Source of the DNA: JALOBO01 sp023228225
GTDB taxonomy: Bacteria; Bacillota; Clostridia; Christensenellales; UBA1242
Direction: 5' to 3'
NCBI GenBank assembly: GCA_041663585.1
Contig: JBAYMN010000016.1
Span: forward strand, 1-25,875
DNA length: 25,875 nucleotides
A model generated the notes under the pieces. That model was not told the origin of the DNA. It ran no database searches and worked only from the letters and a program-made list of their open reading frames with translations. A program made the translations under genes and the position numbers. Of the stretch, positions 14,582 to 21,926 are shown in pieces (the first letter of the stretch is position 1; each line of letters starts with the position of its first letter).

Positions 14582-15700
14582 ATGTCAAATTGGTTTAAAA
14601 AACATAAAAAATTAGCAATTTTTTTAGGCATATTATTTGCAATTATTTTTATAAATGCTTTTATTGGCTTAATCTTTGGGTGGGAAGTAGTAAAAGATAT
14701 ATTTAATTTTTTTAGTTATCAAGTATTAGGTATGCAGTGGCTAAATAGTTTAATAGGCTTTGCGTTAGGTGGCATTTTTGGAAACGACTTTTTAATAAGC
14801 CGATGGGGATTAAGTTTACAATTTTTTATTTATGATACGATAAAAATAATGTTTTTGCTTTGTTTACTTATTTTTATAATATCTTATATTCAAAGTTACT
14901 TTCCGCCAGAAAGAACAAAAAAAATACTATCAAAATTTACTGGCATAAAAGCAAATATTGTTGGCGCATTACTAGGTACGGTTACGCCTTTTTGTAGTTG
15001 TTCTTCTATTCCAATTTTTATAGGGTTTACAAGAGCGGGGATAAGTAGCGGTGTTACATTTTCATTTTTAATTTCTAGTCCGCTTGTTGACTTAGGGGCA
15101 TTAATATTACTTGCTAGTATATTCGGTTTTCCGTTTGCGATTGCGTATGTTTTTGTTGGATTAGTGCTGGCGGTTATAGGTGGAACATTTATAGAAAAAT
15201 CTGGGGCTGGAAAATATGTAGAAGATTTTGTTACTGCTGGTAGCAATGTTGATTTACAGCAAGAAACCATTACAAAAAAAGAAAGAATTACATACGCAAA
15301 AGAGCAAGTGTATAATACTTTAAAAAAAGTTTGGCTTTTTATACTAATTGGCGTACTAATTGGTTCTATTATTCACAATTGGATACCAACCGAATGGATA
15401 CAATCGATTCTTGGAATAAATAATCCATTTTCTGTTCTAATTGCAACAGTTGTTGGAACGCCAATATATGCCGATATATTTGGCACAATACCAGTAGCGG
15501 AGGCATTGTTTAGTAAAGGCGTTGGAGTAGGGACAATATTATCATTTATGATGAGCGTTACCGCTTTAAGCGTACCAAGTTTAATAATGCTACGAAAAGC
15601 CATTAAGCCTAGATTATTATGGACCTTTATTGGAATTGTGGTTTTAGGAATAATTATAATAGGCTACTTATTTAATGCACTAAATTTCTTATTTATATAA
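14582..15700 (+). CDS. ArsP/DUF318-family permease
   Basis: A 372-residue membrane protein with about eight to ten helices, of the predicted permease family PF03773 (ArsP_1). The diagnostic motif TPFCSCSSIP (~135-144) with FSFLISSPLVDLG (~161-173) is complete. A second half-repeat appears later (GVLIGS, TPIYAD, ALSVPSLIML), giving a two-fold pseudo-repeat. Characterised ArsP proteins export trivalent organoarsenicals such as methylarsenite and roxarsone(III), and the paired Cys are needed. A role in metalloid export here is inferred from family and from the ArsR gene 19 bases upstream. Confidence 0.88.
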   Translation: MSNWFKKHKKLAIFLGILFAIIFINAFIGLIFGWEVVKDIFNFFSYQVLGMQWLNSLIGFALGGIFGNDFLISRWGLSLQFFIYDTIKIMFLLCLLIFIISYIQSYFPPERTKKILSKFTGIKANIVGALLGTVTPFCSCSSIPIFIGFTRAGISSGVTFSFLISSPLVDLGALILLASIFGFPFAIAYVFVGLVLAVIGGTFIEKSGAGKYVEDFVTAGSNVDLQQETITKKERITYAKEQVYNTLKKVWLFILIGVLIGSIIHNWIPTEWIQSILGINNPFSVLIATVVGTPIYADIFGTIPVAEALFSKGVGVGTILSFMMSVTALSVPSLIMLRKAIKPRLLWTFIGIVVLGIIIIGYLFNALNFLFI

Positions 15701-15715
15701 AAAGGGAGAAAAGAT

Positions 15716-15955
15716 ATGAAAATTTTAGCACTGGGTGGTTGTTGCAATAAATCGATTCAAAATTATGAAAATGCTGTGTATGCAGCACATAATTGTGGAA
15801 TTAAAGAAGCGGTAGAACACATTAAAGACATTAATCAAATAATGAGTTATGGGGTAATGTTCACGCCAGCATTAGTAATTGATGGTAAAGTAGTGTCAAC
15901 GGGCAGGCTATTAACCGTTACACAAATAGAAAAATTAATTAAAGATAGAATGTAA
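15716..15955 (+). CDS. Small thioredoxin-like protein (redox-active disulfide protein 2 type) with CCNKS variant
   Basis: A 79-residue thioredoxin-fold protein of the TIGR00412/thioredoxin_3 type. The beta-alpha opening KILALGGCCNKS is followed by Y-E-N-A, then V-M-F-T-P-A-L-V-I-D-G-K-V-V-S-T-G-R, which holds the cis-Pro. Against the usual G-x-G-C-x-x-C the second Cys is Ser 13, while an extra Cys (C9) precedes the conserved C10. It therefore lacks a standard CxxC and may work as a monothiol or as a vicinal-thiol metal carrier. It follows the permease by 15 bases with a good AAGGGAG site; this permease-thioredoxin pairing is common in metalloid operons. Confidence 0.82.
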   Translation: MKILALGGCCNKSIQNYENAVYAAHNCGIKEAVEHIKDINQIMSYGVMFTPALVIDGKVVSTGRLLTVTQIEKLIKDRM

Positions 15956-15963
15956 TTGAATAT

Positions 15964-15992
15964 TTGACAAATGCAATAAATAAATTTAAACT
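15964..15992 (+). promoter_or_regulatory. Candidate promoter of the PH-domain gene
   Basis: TTGACA (15964-15969) and TAAACT (15987-15992) are 17 bases apart. The start codon is 35 bases further on. Confidence 0.45.
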
Positions 15993-16027
15993 TACCTGAT
16001 AAATCTAGTAACAAGGGGAATAAAAAA

Positions 16028-16585
16028 ATGGAAGAAATTTTTACTAATATTTTAGATAAAGATGAGGTAATTATTAGAACCTTTAAACCAAATAAAGCAA
16101 AATTATTCTTATCTTCAATTTTGTTGACTTTTTTTGTGCTTATTTGGATTGTTGCGACACCGCTAATAGGAATGCTGTCTAGTGGTGTTAACGTTCAAAT
16201 AATAGTTCCTATTACATTATTAGCACTAGCATTTATTTTAGTTGTTGCATTATTATTTACTAGTATTTATTATAGTAATTTATACTATGCTTACACAAAT
16301 AAACGCCTTATCATAAGAACTGGGGTATTTGGTGTAGATTACAAAAGTTTAGATATGGCTATGATTGGTGCGATTAATGTTTATGTAAGTTTACTTGACA
16401 AATTATTAAAGAAAAACACTGGCAGTATCACATTTGGCAGTATGGCAAGCCCTATGGTATCAAGTAGCAATGGTGGTGTAAGCAATTATAAATTTGCACA
16501 CATTGTAGCACCATACGATAGTTATAGGGAAATCAAAAATATAATAGAAGACTACAAAGAAAGCAAAAACAAAAAAGCCTTTTAA
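16028..16585 (+). CDS. PH-domain (bPH2/DUF304) membrane protein
   Basis: A 185-residue protein with two membrane helices (~26-50 and ~57-80) followed by a bacterial pleckstrin-like domain (~82-175). The latter opens with Y-A-Y-T-N-K-R-L-I-I-R-T-G-V-F-G and continues with a strand ending N-T-G-S-I-T-F-G-S, as is normal for bPH2 (YdbS/YdbT-like) proteins. These lie at the membrane; their roles are poorly known. AAGGGGAA precedes ATG 16028. It probably has its own promoter. A weak inverted repeat follows at about 16580-16605 but lacks a U-run. Confidence 0.85.
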   Translation: MEEIFTNILDKDEVIIRTFKPNKAKLFLSSILLTFFVLIWIVATPLIGMLSSGVNVQIIVPITLLALAFILVVALLFTSIYYSNLYYAYTNKRLIIRTGVFGVDYKSLDMAMIGAINVYVSLLDKLLKKNTGSITFGSMASPMVSSSNGGVSNYKFAHIVAPYDSYREIKNIIEDYKESKNKKAF

Positions 16586-16634
16586 ATAAATTTTTTAAAA
16601 GCATAAAAATATTAAATAATACAAAGGGTATTAT

Positions 16635-17096
16635 ATGAATATTTTTGTGTTAGATGAAAATAAAGAAAAAAACGCCCAATATTATGTAGATAGGCATGTT
16701 GTTAAAATGATTTTAGAATACACGCTATTACTTTGTGGTGCTTTTTATTATACTGATTATATTCCGTCTAATATTTATGGATTGTGTTATAAAAACCACC
16801 CCGCAAGTAAGTGGGTTAGAGAAAGTTTACAAAACTGGATTTGGCTAAAAGATATGACTGACCAATTAATTAGAGAATATGAATATCGATATAACAAAAC
16901 TCACAAATGTAAGATAATTGTACAAAATATGCCTATTCCAAATTTAGAAAGTAAGGGACTTACACCTTTCCCGCAAATTGTGCCAGATGACTGCAAAAGC
17001 GACAGTGTGTACATTGCATATCAAAATTACTATATAAAATATAAAAGTCACTTATTTAGCTGGAAAAATAGACATGCACCGTACTTTATTAAATGA
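16635..17096 (+). CDS. Conserved phage-type small protein of unknown function
   Basis: A 153-residue soluble protein. The opening M-N-I-F-V-L-D, then R-H-V-V-K-M-I-L-E, Y-K-N-H-P-A-S-K-W-V-R-E-S, Y-R-Y-N-K-T-H-K and a late K-G-L-T-P-F-P-Q-I-V-P-D, match from memory a conserved family found in phages and scattered bacteria. I recall no demonstrated activity and cannot cite a database name. Conserved His, Asp and Arg residues in these blocks would suit an enzyme or nucleic-acid role. AAAGGG precedes ATG 16635. It lies before a DNA alkylation repair gene, which has its own promoter, so the link is only positional. Confidence 0.7.
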   Translation: MNIFVLDENKEKNAQYYVDRHVVKMILEYTLLLCGAFYYTDYIPSNIYGLCYKNHPASKWVRESLQNWIWLKDMTDQLIREYEYRYNKTHKCKIIVQNMPIPNLESKGLTPFPQIVPDDCKSDSVYIAYQNYYIKYKSHLFSWKNRHAPYFIK

Positions 17097-17117
17097 TTTA
17101 AATTAATTATAAACTAT

Positions 17118-17147
17118 TTTACAATGTATAATGTCTTTTGCTATAAT
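17118..17147 (+). promoter_or_regulatory. Promoter of the alkylation-repair gene
   Basis: TTTACA (17118-17123) and TATAAT (17142-17147) have an 18-base spacer and an extended -10 (TGCTATAAT). The start codon is 27 bases downstream. Confidence 0.7.
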
Positions 17148-17174
17148 TATTTATATTAAAATAAAGGAATAAAT

Positions 17175-17885
17175 ATGGAATTAAGTAAACAGCACTGGAC
17201 AATAGAAGATGGCAAAGACTTTCAAAAATTTTTAATAGGTTGCGGCAACACCGAAAAAGCGGAATGGGCAACAAGAATATTAAATACCGCCATGCCAGTT
17301 TTGGCGATTCCAACACCAAAAATAAATGAAATAGTAAAACAAATTGCTAGTGGCAATTTTTTAGAATTATTAAATTTAAACTTATGGCAATATTATGAAA
17401 ATTCCGCCGTAAACGGAAGTTTGATAATGAAAATAAAAGACTTTGATTTAATGGTAAAATATTTATTGTCATATTCGGAAAAAGTAGATAACTGGGCATC
17501 ATGTGATTTACTAGATTTTAAAATGATAAATGAAACGAATAAAGAAAAGTTTTTTGCTTTATCCAAAAAATTTGTTAAAGCAGATAAACCATTTACTAGA
17601 AGAATTGGATTAAGAATTTTGTTTAAATTTATTGATGATAGTTTGTATTTGCCACAAATATTTGAAATTTTAAACGGGTTTGAAGCCGAAACGCATTACT
17701 ATGTTAATATGATAAACGCTTGGCTTGTTGCAGAATGTTTTACAAAAGCACCAGAAAAAACATTAGAGTTTTTACAAACTCACAAATTAAATAGATTTAC
17801 GATTAATAAAGCAGTACAAAAATGTCGTGATAGTTTTAGGGTATCCGCCGAAGACAAAGAAATGTTATTAAAATTTAAAAAGTAA
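17175..17885 (+). CDS. AlkD-like DNA alkylation repair protein
   Basis: A 236-residue all-helical protein of the DNA alkylation repair family (PF08713), built of HEAT-like repeats. AlkD-type members excise bulky or cationic alkylated bases. Visible family blocks are VDNWASCDLLD (~104-114) with Trp 107 and Asp 111 in the active region, F-T-R-R-I-G-L-R-I-L-F-K-F-I (~140-153), Y-Y-V-N-M-I-N-A-W-L-V-A-E-C (~175-188), and the C-terminal L-N-R-F-T-I-N-K-A-V-Q-K-C-R-D-S. Length is normal for the clade. Ribosome site AAAGGAA is 5 bases before ATG 17175. It appears to be a single-gene unit. Confidence 0.88.
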   Translation: MELSKQHWTIEDGKDFQKFLIGCGNTEKAEWATRILNTAMPVLAIPTPKINEIVKQIASGNFLELLNLNLWQYYENSAVNGSLIMKIKDFDLMVKYLLSYSEKVDNWASCDLLDFKMINETNKEKFFALSKKFVKADKPFTRRIGLRILFKFIDDSLYLPQIFEILNGFEAETHYYVNMINAWLVAECFTKAPEKTLEFLQTHKLNRFTINKAVQKCRDSFRVSAEDKEMLLKFKK

Positions 17886-17928
17886 TTATAATAATTGCTG
17901 TTTTTTATTTATTAAACACAAATTTAAT

Positions 17929-17957
17929 TTTACAATTTTAAAAAAATGTACTATAAG
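17929..17957 (+). promoter_or_regulatory. Promoter of the SDR gene
   Basis: TTTACA (17929-17934) and TATAAG (17952-17957) have a 17-base spacer, 33 bases before the ATG. Confidence 0.6.
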
Positions 17958-17990
17958 TATTAATGTAATCTTTTTATAGGAGGATTTAAT

Positions 17991-18794
17991 ATGGAGTTTC
18001 AAAATAAAGTATTTGCGGTTACTGGTGGCGGAAACGGAATAGGACGCGAAGTTGTACTGTTATTACTAAATAGTGGTGCTAGCGTTGCCGCTATCGATAT
18101 AAGTGAAGATGGCTTAAATCAAACTATGTCGCTTGCAAAAGAAAATGGAAAATTTCTAACGCTTCACAAAGTAGATATTACAAATAAAAGTGCAGTAGAG
18201 GCACTTCCAGATTTGGTTTTAAAGGCACACAATGCAATTGACGGAGTTATTAATGTAGCGGGAATTATTCAGCCATTTATTTCTGTTAATGAATTAAAGT
18301 ATGAACAGATAGAACGCGTTATGAACATAAACTTTTATGGTACACTATATATGGTAAAGTCCTTTTTACCGCATTTAATTAAAAAAGAAACGATGACCTA
18401 TGTAGCCAATGTTTCTAGTATGGGCGGGTTTTTGCCGGTACCCGGTCAATCAATATATGGTGCATCTAAGGCTGCTGTAAAGTTGATGACAGAGGGTCTA
18501 TATGCCGAATTAAAGGATACAAATGTAAGAGTTAGTATTATTTTACCTGGTGCCGTTGCAACTAACATTACAAAGAATTCAAATGTAGAAATGAAACCTA
18601 TTAAAGGTAATGTAAAATCATTTAAAATGACAACTGCTGTAAAGGCCGCACAAATAATTGTTGAAGGAATAGAAAAGAATAAGTTACGCATTATTGTAGG
18701 TGGCGATTCAAGATTTATGGATTTTTTATATCGTTTATGCCCAAAAAAAGCAATTGATATGATCGCCGAAAAAATGAAATCACTAATTAAATAG
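17991..18794 (+). CDS. Short-chain dehydrogenase/reductase
   Basis: A 267-residue classical SDR. The Rossmann motif is TGGGNGIG (~11-18), with Asp 36 after strand 2, which favours NAD(H) over NADP(H). NVAG is at ~88-91, N-I-N-F-Y-G at ~112-117, and the catalytic set is Ser ~142/143, Tyr 156 and Lys 160 (Y-G-A-S-K). The substrate loop ends P-G-A-V-A-T-N-I-T. The C-terminal ~60 residues hold basic and hydrophobic stretches, as in SDRs acting on lipids or sterols; the substrate cannot be told. A full AGGAGG site precedes ATG 17991. Confidence 0.88.
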   Translation: MEFQNKVFAVTGGGNGIGREVVLLLLNSGASVAAIDISEDGLNQTMSLAKENGKFLTLHKVDITNKSAVEALPDLVLKAHNAIDGVINVAGIIQPFISVNELKYEQIERVMNINFYGTLYMVKSFLPHLIKKETMTYVANVSSMGGFLPVPGQSIYGASKAAVKLMTEGLYAELKDTNVRVSIILPGAVATNITKNSNVEMKPIKGNVKSFKMTTAVKAAQIIVEGIEKNKLRIIVGGDSRFMDFLYRLCPKKAIDMIAEKMKSLIK

Positions 18795-18821
18795 TTTTAA
18801 TAAAAAAATAAACAAAGGCCA

Positions 18822-18845
18822 TCATTTTCTATAATGACTTTTTTG
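18822..18845 (+). terminator. Weak candidate terminator after the SDR gene
   Basis: TCATT (18822-18826) pairs with AATGA (18833-18837). The outer AAAGG/CTTT pairing is interrupted by a bulge. It is followed by CTTTTTT. Confidence 0.35.
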
Positions 18846-18849
18846 TGAA

Positions 18850-19260
18850 TTATTCGCCTTGTTCTTGGGTGGCAACGTATTTTGCTTTTAATGCACTCTG
18901 TTTAACTTGTTCGGTATAATCTACAAAAGAATGTTGATATTTTGTTGCGTATTCAGGACCAAAATTCTTTAAAAGTTGCTCAAACATAAAAATTGTCCAT
19001 TTTTTTTGAATATGGGCGTACTCACTATTTGCCATATTATTATTAAAATATAAATTATAGTCAGTTACATATGATATATTTCCGTTTATCATTAAGTCAT
19101 ATATATTTTGTCCTAATTTTTTCTTGCAATTTATTACGCAATAGCCGAAGCCATAAGTTTGTTGTAAATCTCTGTCAAAAGGGTATATGTCTAATACTGG
19201 CACCTTACATTGTTTATAAAACTTTACGATATCTTTTTTTGTTAAATTTTCAATAAACAT
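18850..19260 (-). CDS. Hypothetical protein, 136 aa
   Basis: I do not recognise this protein. It is soluble with no signal peptide, rich in Tyr, Lys and Asn, with two Cys in the middle (Y-C-V-I-N-C). A K-W-T-I-F-M-F-E-Q-L-L-K-N-F helix lies at ~87-100, and the tail is charged. AAGGAG is properly placed before ATG 19260. An extended -10 element, TGGTATAAT on the minus strand (-10 at 19291-19296), lies upstream with a poor -35. It is convergent with the SDR gene. Confidence 0.65.
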   Translation of the reverse strand: MFIENLTKKDIVKFYKQCKVPVLDIYPFDRDLQQTYGFGYCVINCKKKLGQNIYDLMINGNISYVTDYNLYFNNNMANSEYAHIQKKWTIFMFEQLLKNFGPEYATKYQHSFVDYTEQVKQSALKAKYVATQEQGE

Positions 19261-19290
19261 AATTAAACTCCTTTTGTACTATATGTGCAT

Positions 19291-19318
19291 ATTATACCAA
19301 AAAATTGTAAAAAGCAAC
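19291..19318 (-). promoter_or_regulatory. Extended -10 promoter of the 136-aa gene
   Basis: On the minus strand TATAAT (19296-19291) is preceded by TGG. The -35 is weak (GTTGCT at 19318-19313). Confidence 0.5.
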
Positions 19319-19361
19319 ATTGTTTTGCAAACAAAATTAAAAATAATATAAATATGCAAAA

Positions 19362-19402
19362 TAGTATAAGAAATGCCTACAATTAGGCATTTTCTTATAC
19401 TA
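19362..19402 (-). terminator. Terminator hairpin of the jelly-roll operon
   Basis: Arms AGTATAAGAAATGCCT (19363-19378) and AGGCATTTTCTTATACT (19385-19401) pair along their length with one bulged base and a six-base loop. On the minus strand TATTTTGC follows. It lies just past the stop at 19438. Confidence 0.6.
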
Positions 19403-19437
19403 CAATACTGCACAATAGCAAATAGTTTTATATTATA

Positions 19438-20397
19438 TTATTTTAAATCGGTTTTTTTAAGGCCAATATTTTTTGCTTTTTTTAAATCCGGTATTGTTGT
19501 AATAATTATTGATGCTTCTGTTGCGGGTATGAATGTTGGTTCATTACCATCTAGGTCACTTGTTACAACCAACATACCATATTCATCTTTATAAACATAG
19601 CCATTACGTGAGTTTCCTATGCTAAAATAGACACTCGCTGCTGTGCCAACAGGCAAATATTGATAAACAGAAGTTATTACATTTGTATCCCACCCCGAAG
19701 GCATAAGTGCAGGAGGTGAAAGATATGAAATTGAAGGGTCATATACGGAAGCATCTCCCGCGTAAACCGCAGTTATCATATTAAGAGGAATTGCTTGGAT
19801 ATCACCTTCTTCGTTTACAATAAAAAGTCCAGGTCCACTTGGGGAAGAATAAAGCGATTCAGGGTTTCCTGTTATATAATACAATCCCCTTACGAAAACA
19901 GAAATTACATTTTCAGAGTAAGATACTATTATTTGTGAAAGCACATTAGCAAGTTGCATTATTTGAAAATTATACATTGTATCGCTTGAACCACTATCAA
20001 TAAACATTATGGCAGATAACATCGCTTTGATTGGTACATTGGAAGATAAATATGCCGTGCCACTTGCAGTATTAATAAGTCGTGCTGTAACTGGGGCCAC
20101 AGTAACATTAATTACACCCATTCCGGTAAACGAGTTTAATTTTATTGGTGAATTGCCAACTAAACTCACACCATTTGATGATACTAGGGAGAAAGCGGAG
20201 TTTAAACTATTGCTAACATTTTGGGTAGAAACCCACCAATTAACATAATATTTGCCGATAGTATTAAAGGTTATTTCACCGTTTATAGCATTGTATACCA
20301 TAGTTCCGCTATTTAATATAACATTATCAAAAATTACATTGCCAGATTGTGCAATATTACCCGCTGTTGTTTTTTGAATATACAATACATTTTCCAT
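19438..20397 (-). CDS. Jelly-roll (C1q/BclA-C-like) domain protein, 319 aa
   Basis: Residues 1-135 form a beta jelly-roll domain like the BclA C-terminus: N-V-I-F-D-N-V-I-L, G-E-I-T-F-N-T-I-G-K-Y-Y-V-N-W-W-V-S-T, and a final strand A-M-L-S-A-I-M-F-I. This is clearly related to the upstream 187-aa protein. Residues ~136-319 form a second, unrecognised part with a helical stretch (I-M-Q-L-A-N-V-L-S-Q) and beta-rich sequence, ending in a Lys-rich tail. No signal peptide is visible, which fits a spore-surface protein made in the mother cell (inferred). AAGGAG precedes ATG 20397, and only 15 bases separate it from the upstream gene: one operon. Confidence 0.75.
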   Translation of the reverse strand: MENVLYIQKTTAGNIAQSGNVIFDNVILNSGTMVYNAINGEITFNTIGKYYVNWWVSTQNVSNSLNSAFSLVSSNGVSLVGNSPIKLNSFTGMGVINVTVAPVTARLINTASGTAYLSSNVPIKAMLSAIMFIDSGSSDTMYNFQIMQLANVLSQIIVSYSENVISVFVRGLYYITGNPESLYSSPSGPGLFIVNEEGDIQAIPLNMITAVYAGDASVYDPSISYLSPPALMPSGWDTNVITSVYQYLPVGTAASVYFSIGNSRNGYVYKDEYGMLVVTSDLDGNEPTFIPATEASIIITTIPDLKKAKNIGLKKTDLK

Positions 20398-20412
20398 AAT
20401 TTGCTCCTTAAA

Positions 20413-20976
20413 TTATAGTTTAAATACTACTAGATCGGCTTGAACAGTGGCTGTTCCGTAAACTACCGTAGCACCCGTTCGGTTAACAAGTGATAGTAAA
20501 ACTGGAACGCTACCGACCTCAAACAATCCTTGACCATATAATTGTAGTGCTGTGCTAGGTTCAGATGATGAAGCGGCTATTGCTGTTGCTCCAATTTCTG
20601 CTTTAAAAATTACGCTTAATTGTCCTTCGGCACCATCGGTGTTTATCCACCAATGAACAAGATATTTACCTGGTGTGCTAATTGTAAAAATCCCAGTTGT
20701 AATATCGTAACTTATATAATTTGCGGCATCAAGTATTATAGTATCAAAAATTACATTTGTGTTATTTAAAACCGATCCAGCACTTGAACCTTGAAGTTGT
20801 ACTTGCACCGCGTTTACTTGGGCTATTGGCGGTGGTGGAGGTGGTGACGGACAATAACAAGGCGGACATCGTGGCGGACATCGTGGACAAGGGGACTGAC
20901 AGGAGTGCGGACAGGAGTGCGGACAGGAAGTTGGTGCAGACCTGCAACAACTACTAAAATAATTATTAGAATCCAT
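20413..20976 (-). CDS. Cys/Pro-rich jelly-roll protein, probable spore-surface component
   Basis: A 187-residue two-part protein. Residues 1-50 hold ten Cys (10, 11, 18, 22, 26, 30, 33, 37, 40, 42) within C-P-H-S and C-P-P-R repeats, ending in six Pro; at DNA level short 12-13-base repeats are visible around 20868-20925. Residues ~53-187 form a jelly-roll domain: N-V-I-F-D-T-I-I-L, then G-I-F-T-I-S-T-P-G-K-Y-L-V-H-W-W-I-N-T, and final V-Q-A-D-L-V-V-F. A Cys-rich head could cross-link by disulfides or bind metal, as many spore-coat and exosporium proteins do; this is inference. AAAGGA precedes ATG 20976. It is the first gene of a two-gene operon. Confidence 0.75.
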   Translation of the reverse strand: MDSNNYFSSCCRSAPTSCPHSCPHSCQSPCPRCPPRCPPCYCPSPPPPPPIAQVNAVQVQLQGSSAGSVLNNTNVIFDTIILDAANYISYDITTGIFTISTPGKYLVHWWINTDGAEGQLSVIFKAEIGATAIAASSSEPSTALQLYGQGLFEVGSVPVLLSLVNRTGATVVYGTATVQADLVVFKL

Positions 20977-21019
20977 ATTTTTATCCTTTATTTATATTAT
21001 TTTAATATATAAATTTAAA

Positions 21020-21053
21020 TTACATAGCAAATTATATTTATTATGCTATGTAA
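21020..21053. repeat. Inverted repeat TTACATAGCA (copy 1) upstream of the jelly-roll operon
   Basis: TTACATAGCA (21020-21029) and TGCTATGTAA (21044-21053) are exact reverse complements with a 14-base centre, 44 bases before the 187-aa gene start. The same arms occur at 21882-21906. Confidence 0.7.
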
Positions 21054-21154
21054 CTTAATTTATCAAATAATTTTTACAATACAGAGATTAATGAGATTTC
21101 TAACTCATTATATGTTAGTAATATAGATTTGTTGTATATATTAATTTATTAATT

Positions 21155-21682
21155 TTATTTACCTATGTGAGTATATCCATTTATTGATTGTGTTAATTCG
21201 CTTACAAATATAAAGGCATGTTTATCTAATGATAAAATTAGGTTTTTTAATTTTTTAAAATCACAACTTTGAATTTCAATAACCAGCATATATCTATCAC
21301 TATCATCATTTATAATGCCCGATGCGTTTATAATGGTTGCCGGAAATCCATTTTCGCTTATTATTTTTAAAATATTTGCATTTCTGCTAGATGTAATTAT
21401 TTGCACATTAATTTTTGTTTTAATAAATTTTGAAGATAAATAGCCACCAATAAGTGTACCGGTTGCAAAACCAGATGCATACGCTAGTGCTACATATATG
21501 CCACCAATATTCGAATTCAGTGCGTTTTTAACAATCAAAAACCAAATTAAAACTTCTATAAAACCGATAATAGAAGCAGAAAATGATTTGCCTTTTACCG
21601 ATAAAATTGTGCGGGCAACGCCAAGTGATACATCTAGTATTCGGCAAAAAAATATACTTAAACACAAAATTAAAATTTCCAT
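21155..21682 (-). CDS. DUF2179/UPF0316 membrane protein
   Basis: A 175-residue protein of the UPF0316 (YebE-like, DUF5698-DUF2179) family. Three membrane helices span ~1-80, with family features R-I-L-D-V-S-L-G-V-A-R-T-I and G-F-I-E-V-L-I-W, then A-Y-A-S-G-F-A-T-G. A cytoplasmic DUF2179 alpha-beta domain covers ~95-165. Function is unknown; the DUF2179 fold is shared with nucleotide- or ligand-sensing transporters. The ATG at 21682 is chosen because AAAGGA lies 6 bases before it; the longer ATG at 21703 would contain that site in its own coding sequence. It sits between two jelly-roll/collagen units. Confidence 0.85.
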   Translation of the reverse strand: MEILILCLSIFFCRILDVSLGVARTILSVKGKSFSASIIGFIEVLIWFLIVKNALNSNIGGIYVALAYASGFATGTLIGGYLSSKFIKTKINVQIITSSRNANILKIISENGFPATIINASGIINDDSDRYMLVIEIQSCDFKKLKNLILSLDKHAFIFVSELTQSINGYTHIGK

Positions 21683-21881
21683 TTTTATTCCTTTGTAAAA
21701 CATTCTTGTTTTTTATAAGCGAATTAACACAATCAATAAATACTATCATATTAAAAGTAAATTAATCAAATAAAATTGATACTATTTAGTCAAGAGATGT
21801 AATATGCCACTTAATATTTATTATTAACATAGATATTATTCATTACATAAAATGAAATAGGACAATAGTAATCCTTTTTAT

Positions 21882-21906
21882 TTACATAGCAAACTTTGCT
21901 ATGTAA
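21882..21906. repeat. Inverted repeat TTACATAGCA (copy 2) upstream of the collagen-like gene
   Basis: TTACATAGCAAA (21882-21893) and TTTGCTATGTAA (21895-21906) form a 12-bp perfect palindrome around one base. It ends 20 bases before the start codon, next to the GGAAAAGGAG site. It has no U-run, so it is not a terminator. Confidence 0.7.
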
Positions 21907-21926
21907 TTGGAAAAGGAGAATTTAAT

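Noticed and set aside
14896..15270. 124-codon minus-strand frame within the permease gene
   Set aside because: It overlaps the conserved TPFCSCSSIP region of a clear membrane protein and has no ribosome site.
16576..16605. Inverted repeat CTTTTAAA/TTTAAAAG after the PH-domain gene as a terminator
   Set aside because: The stem is pure AT apart from its end pairs and no U-run follows; not convincing.
21089..21110. TAATGAG...CTCATTA hairpin after the DUF2179 gene as a terminator
   Set aside because: Seven-base arms are present but no U-run follows on the minus strand; left unassigned.
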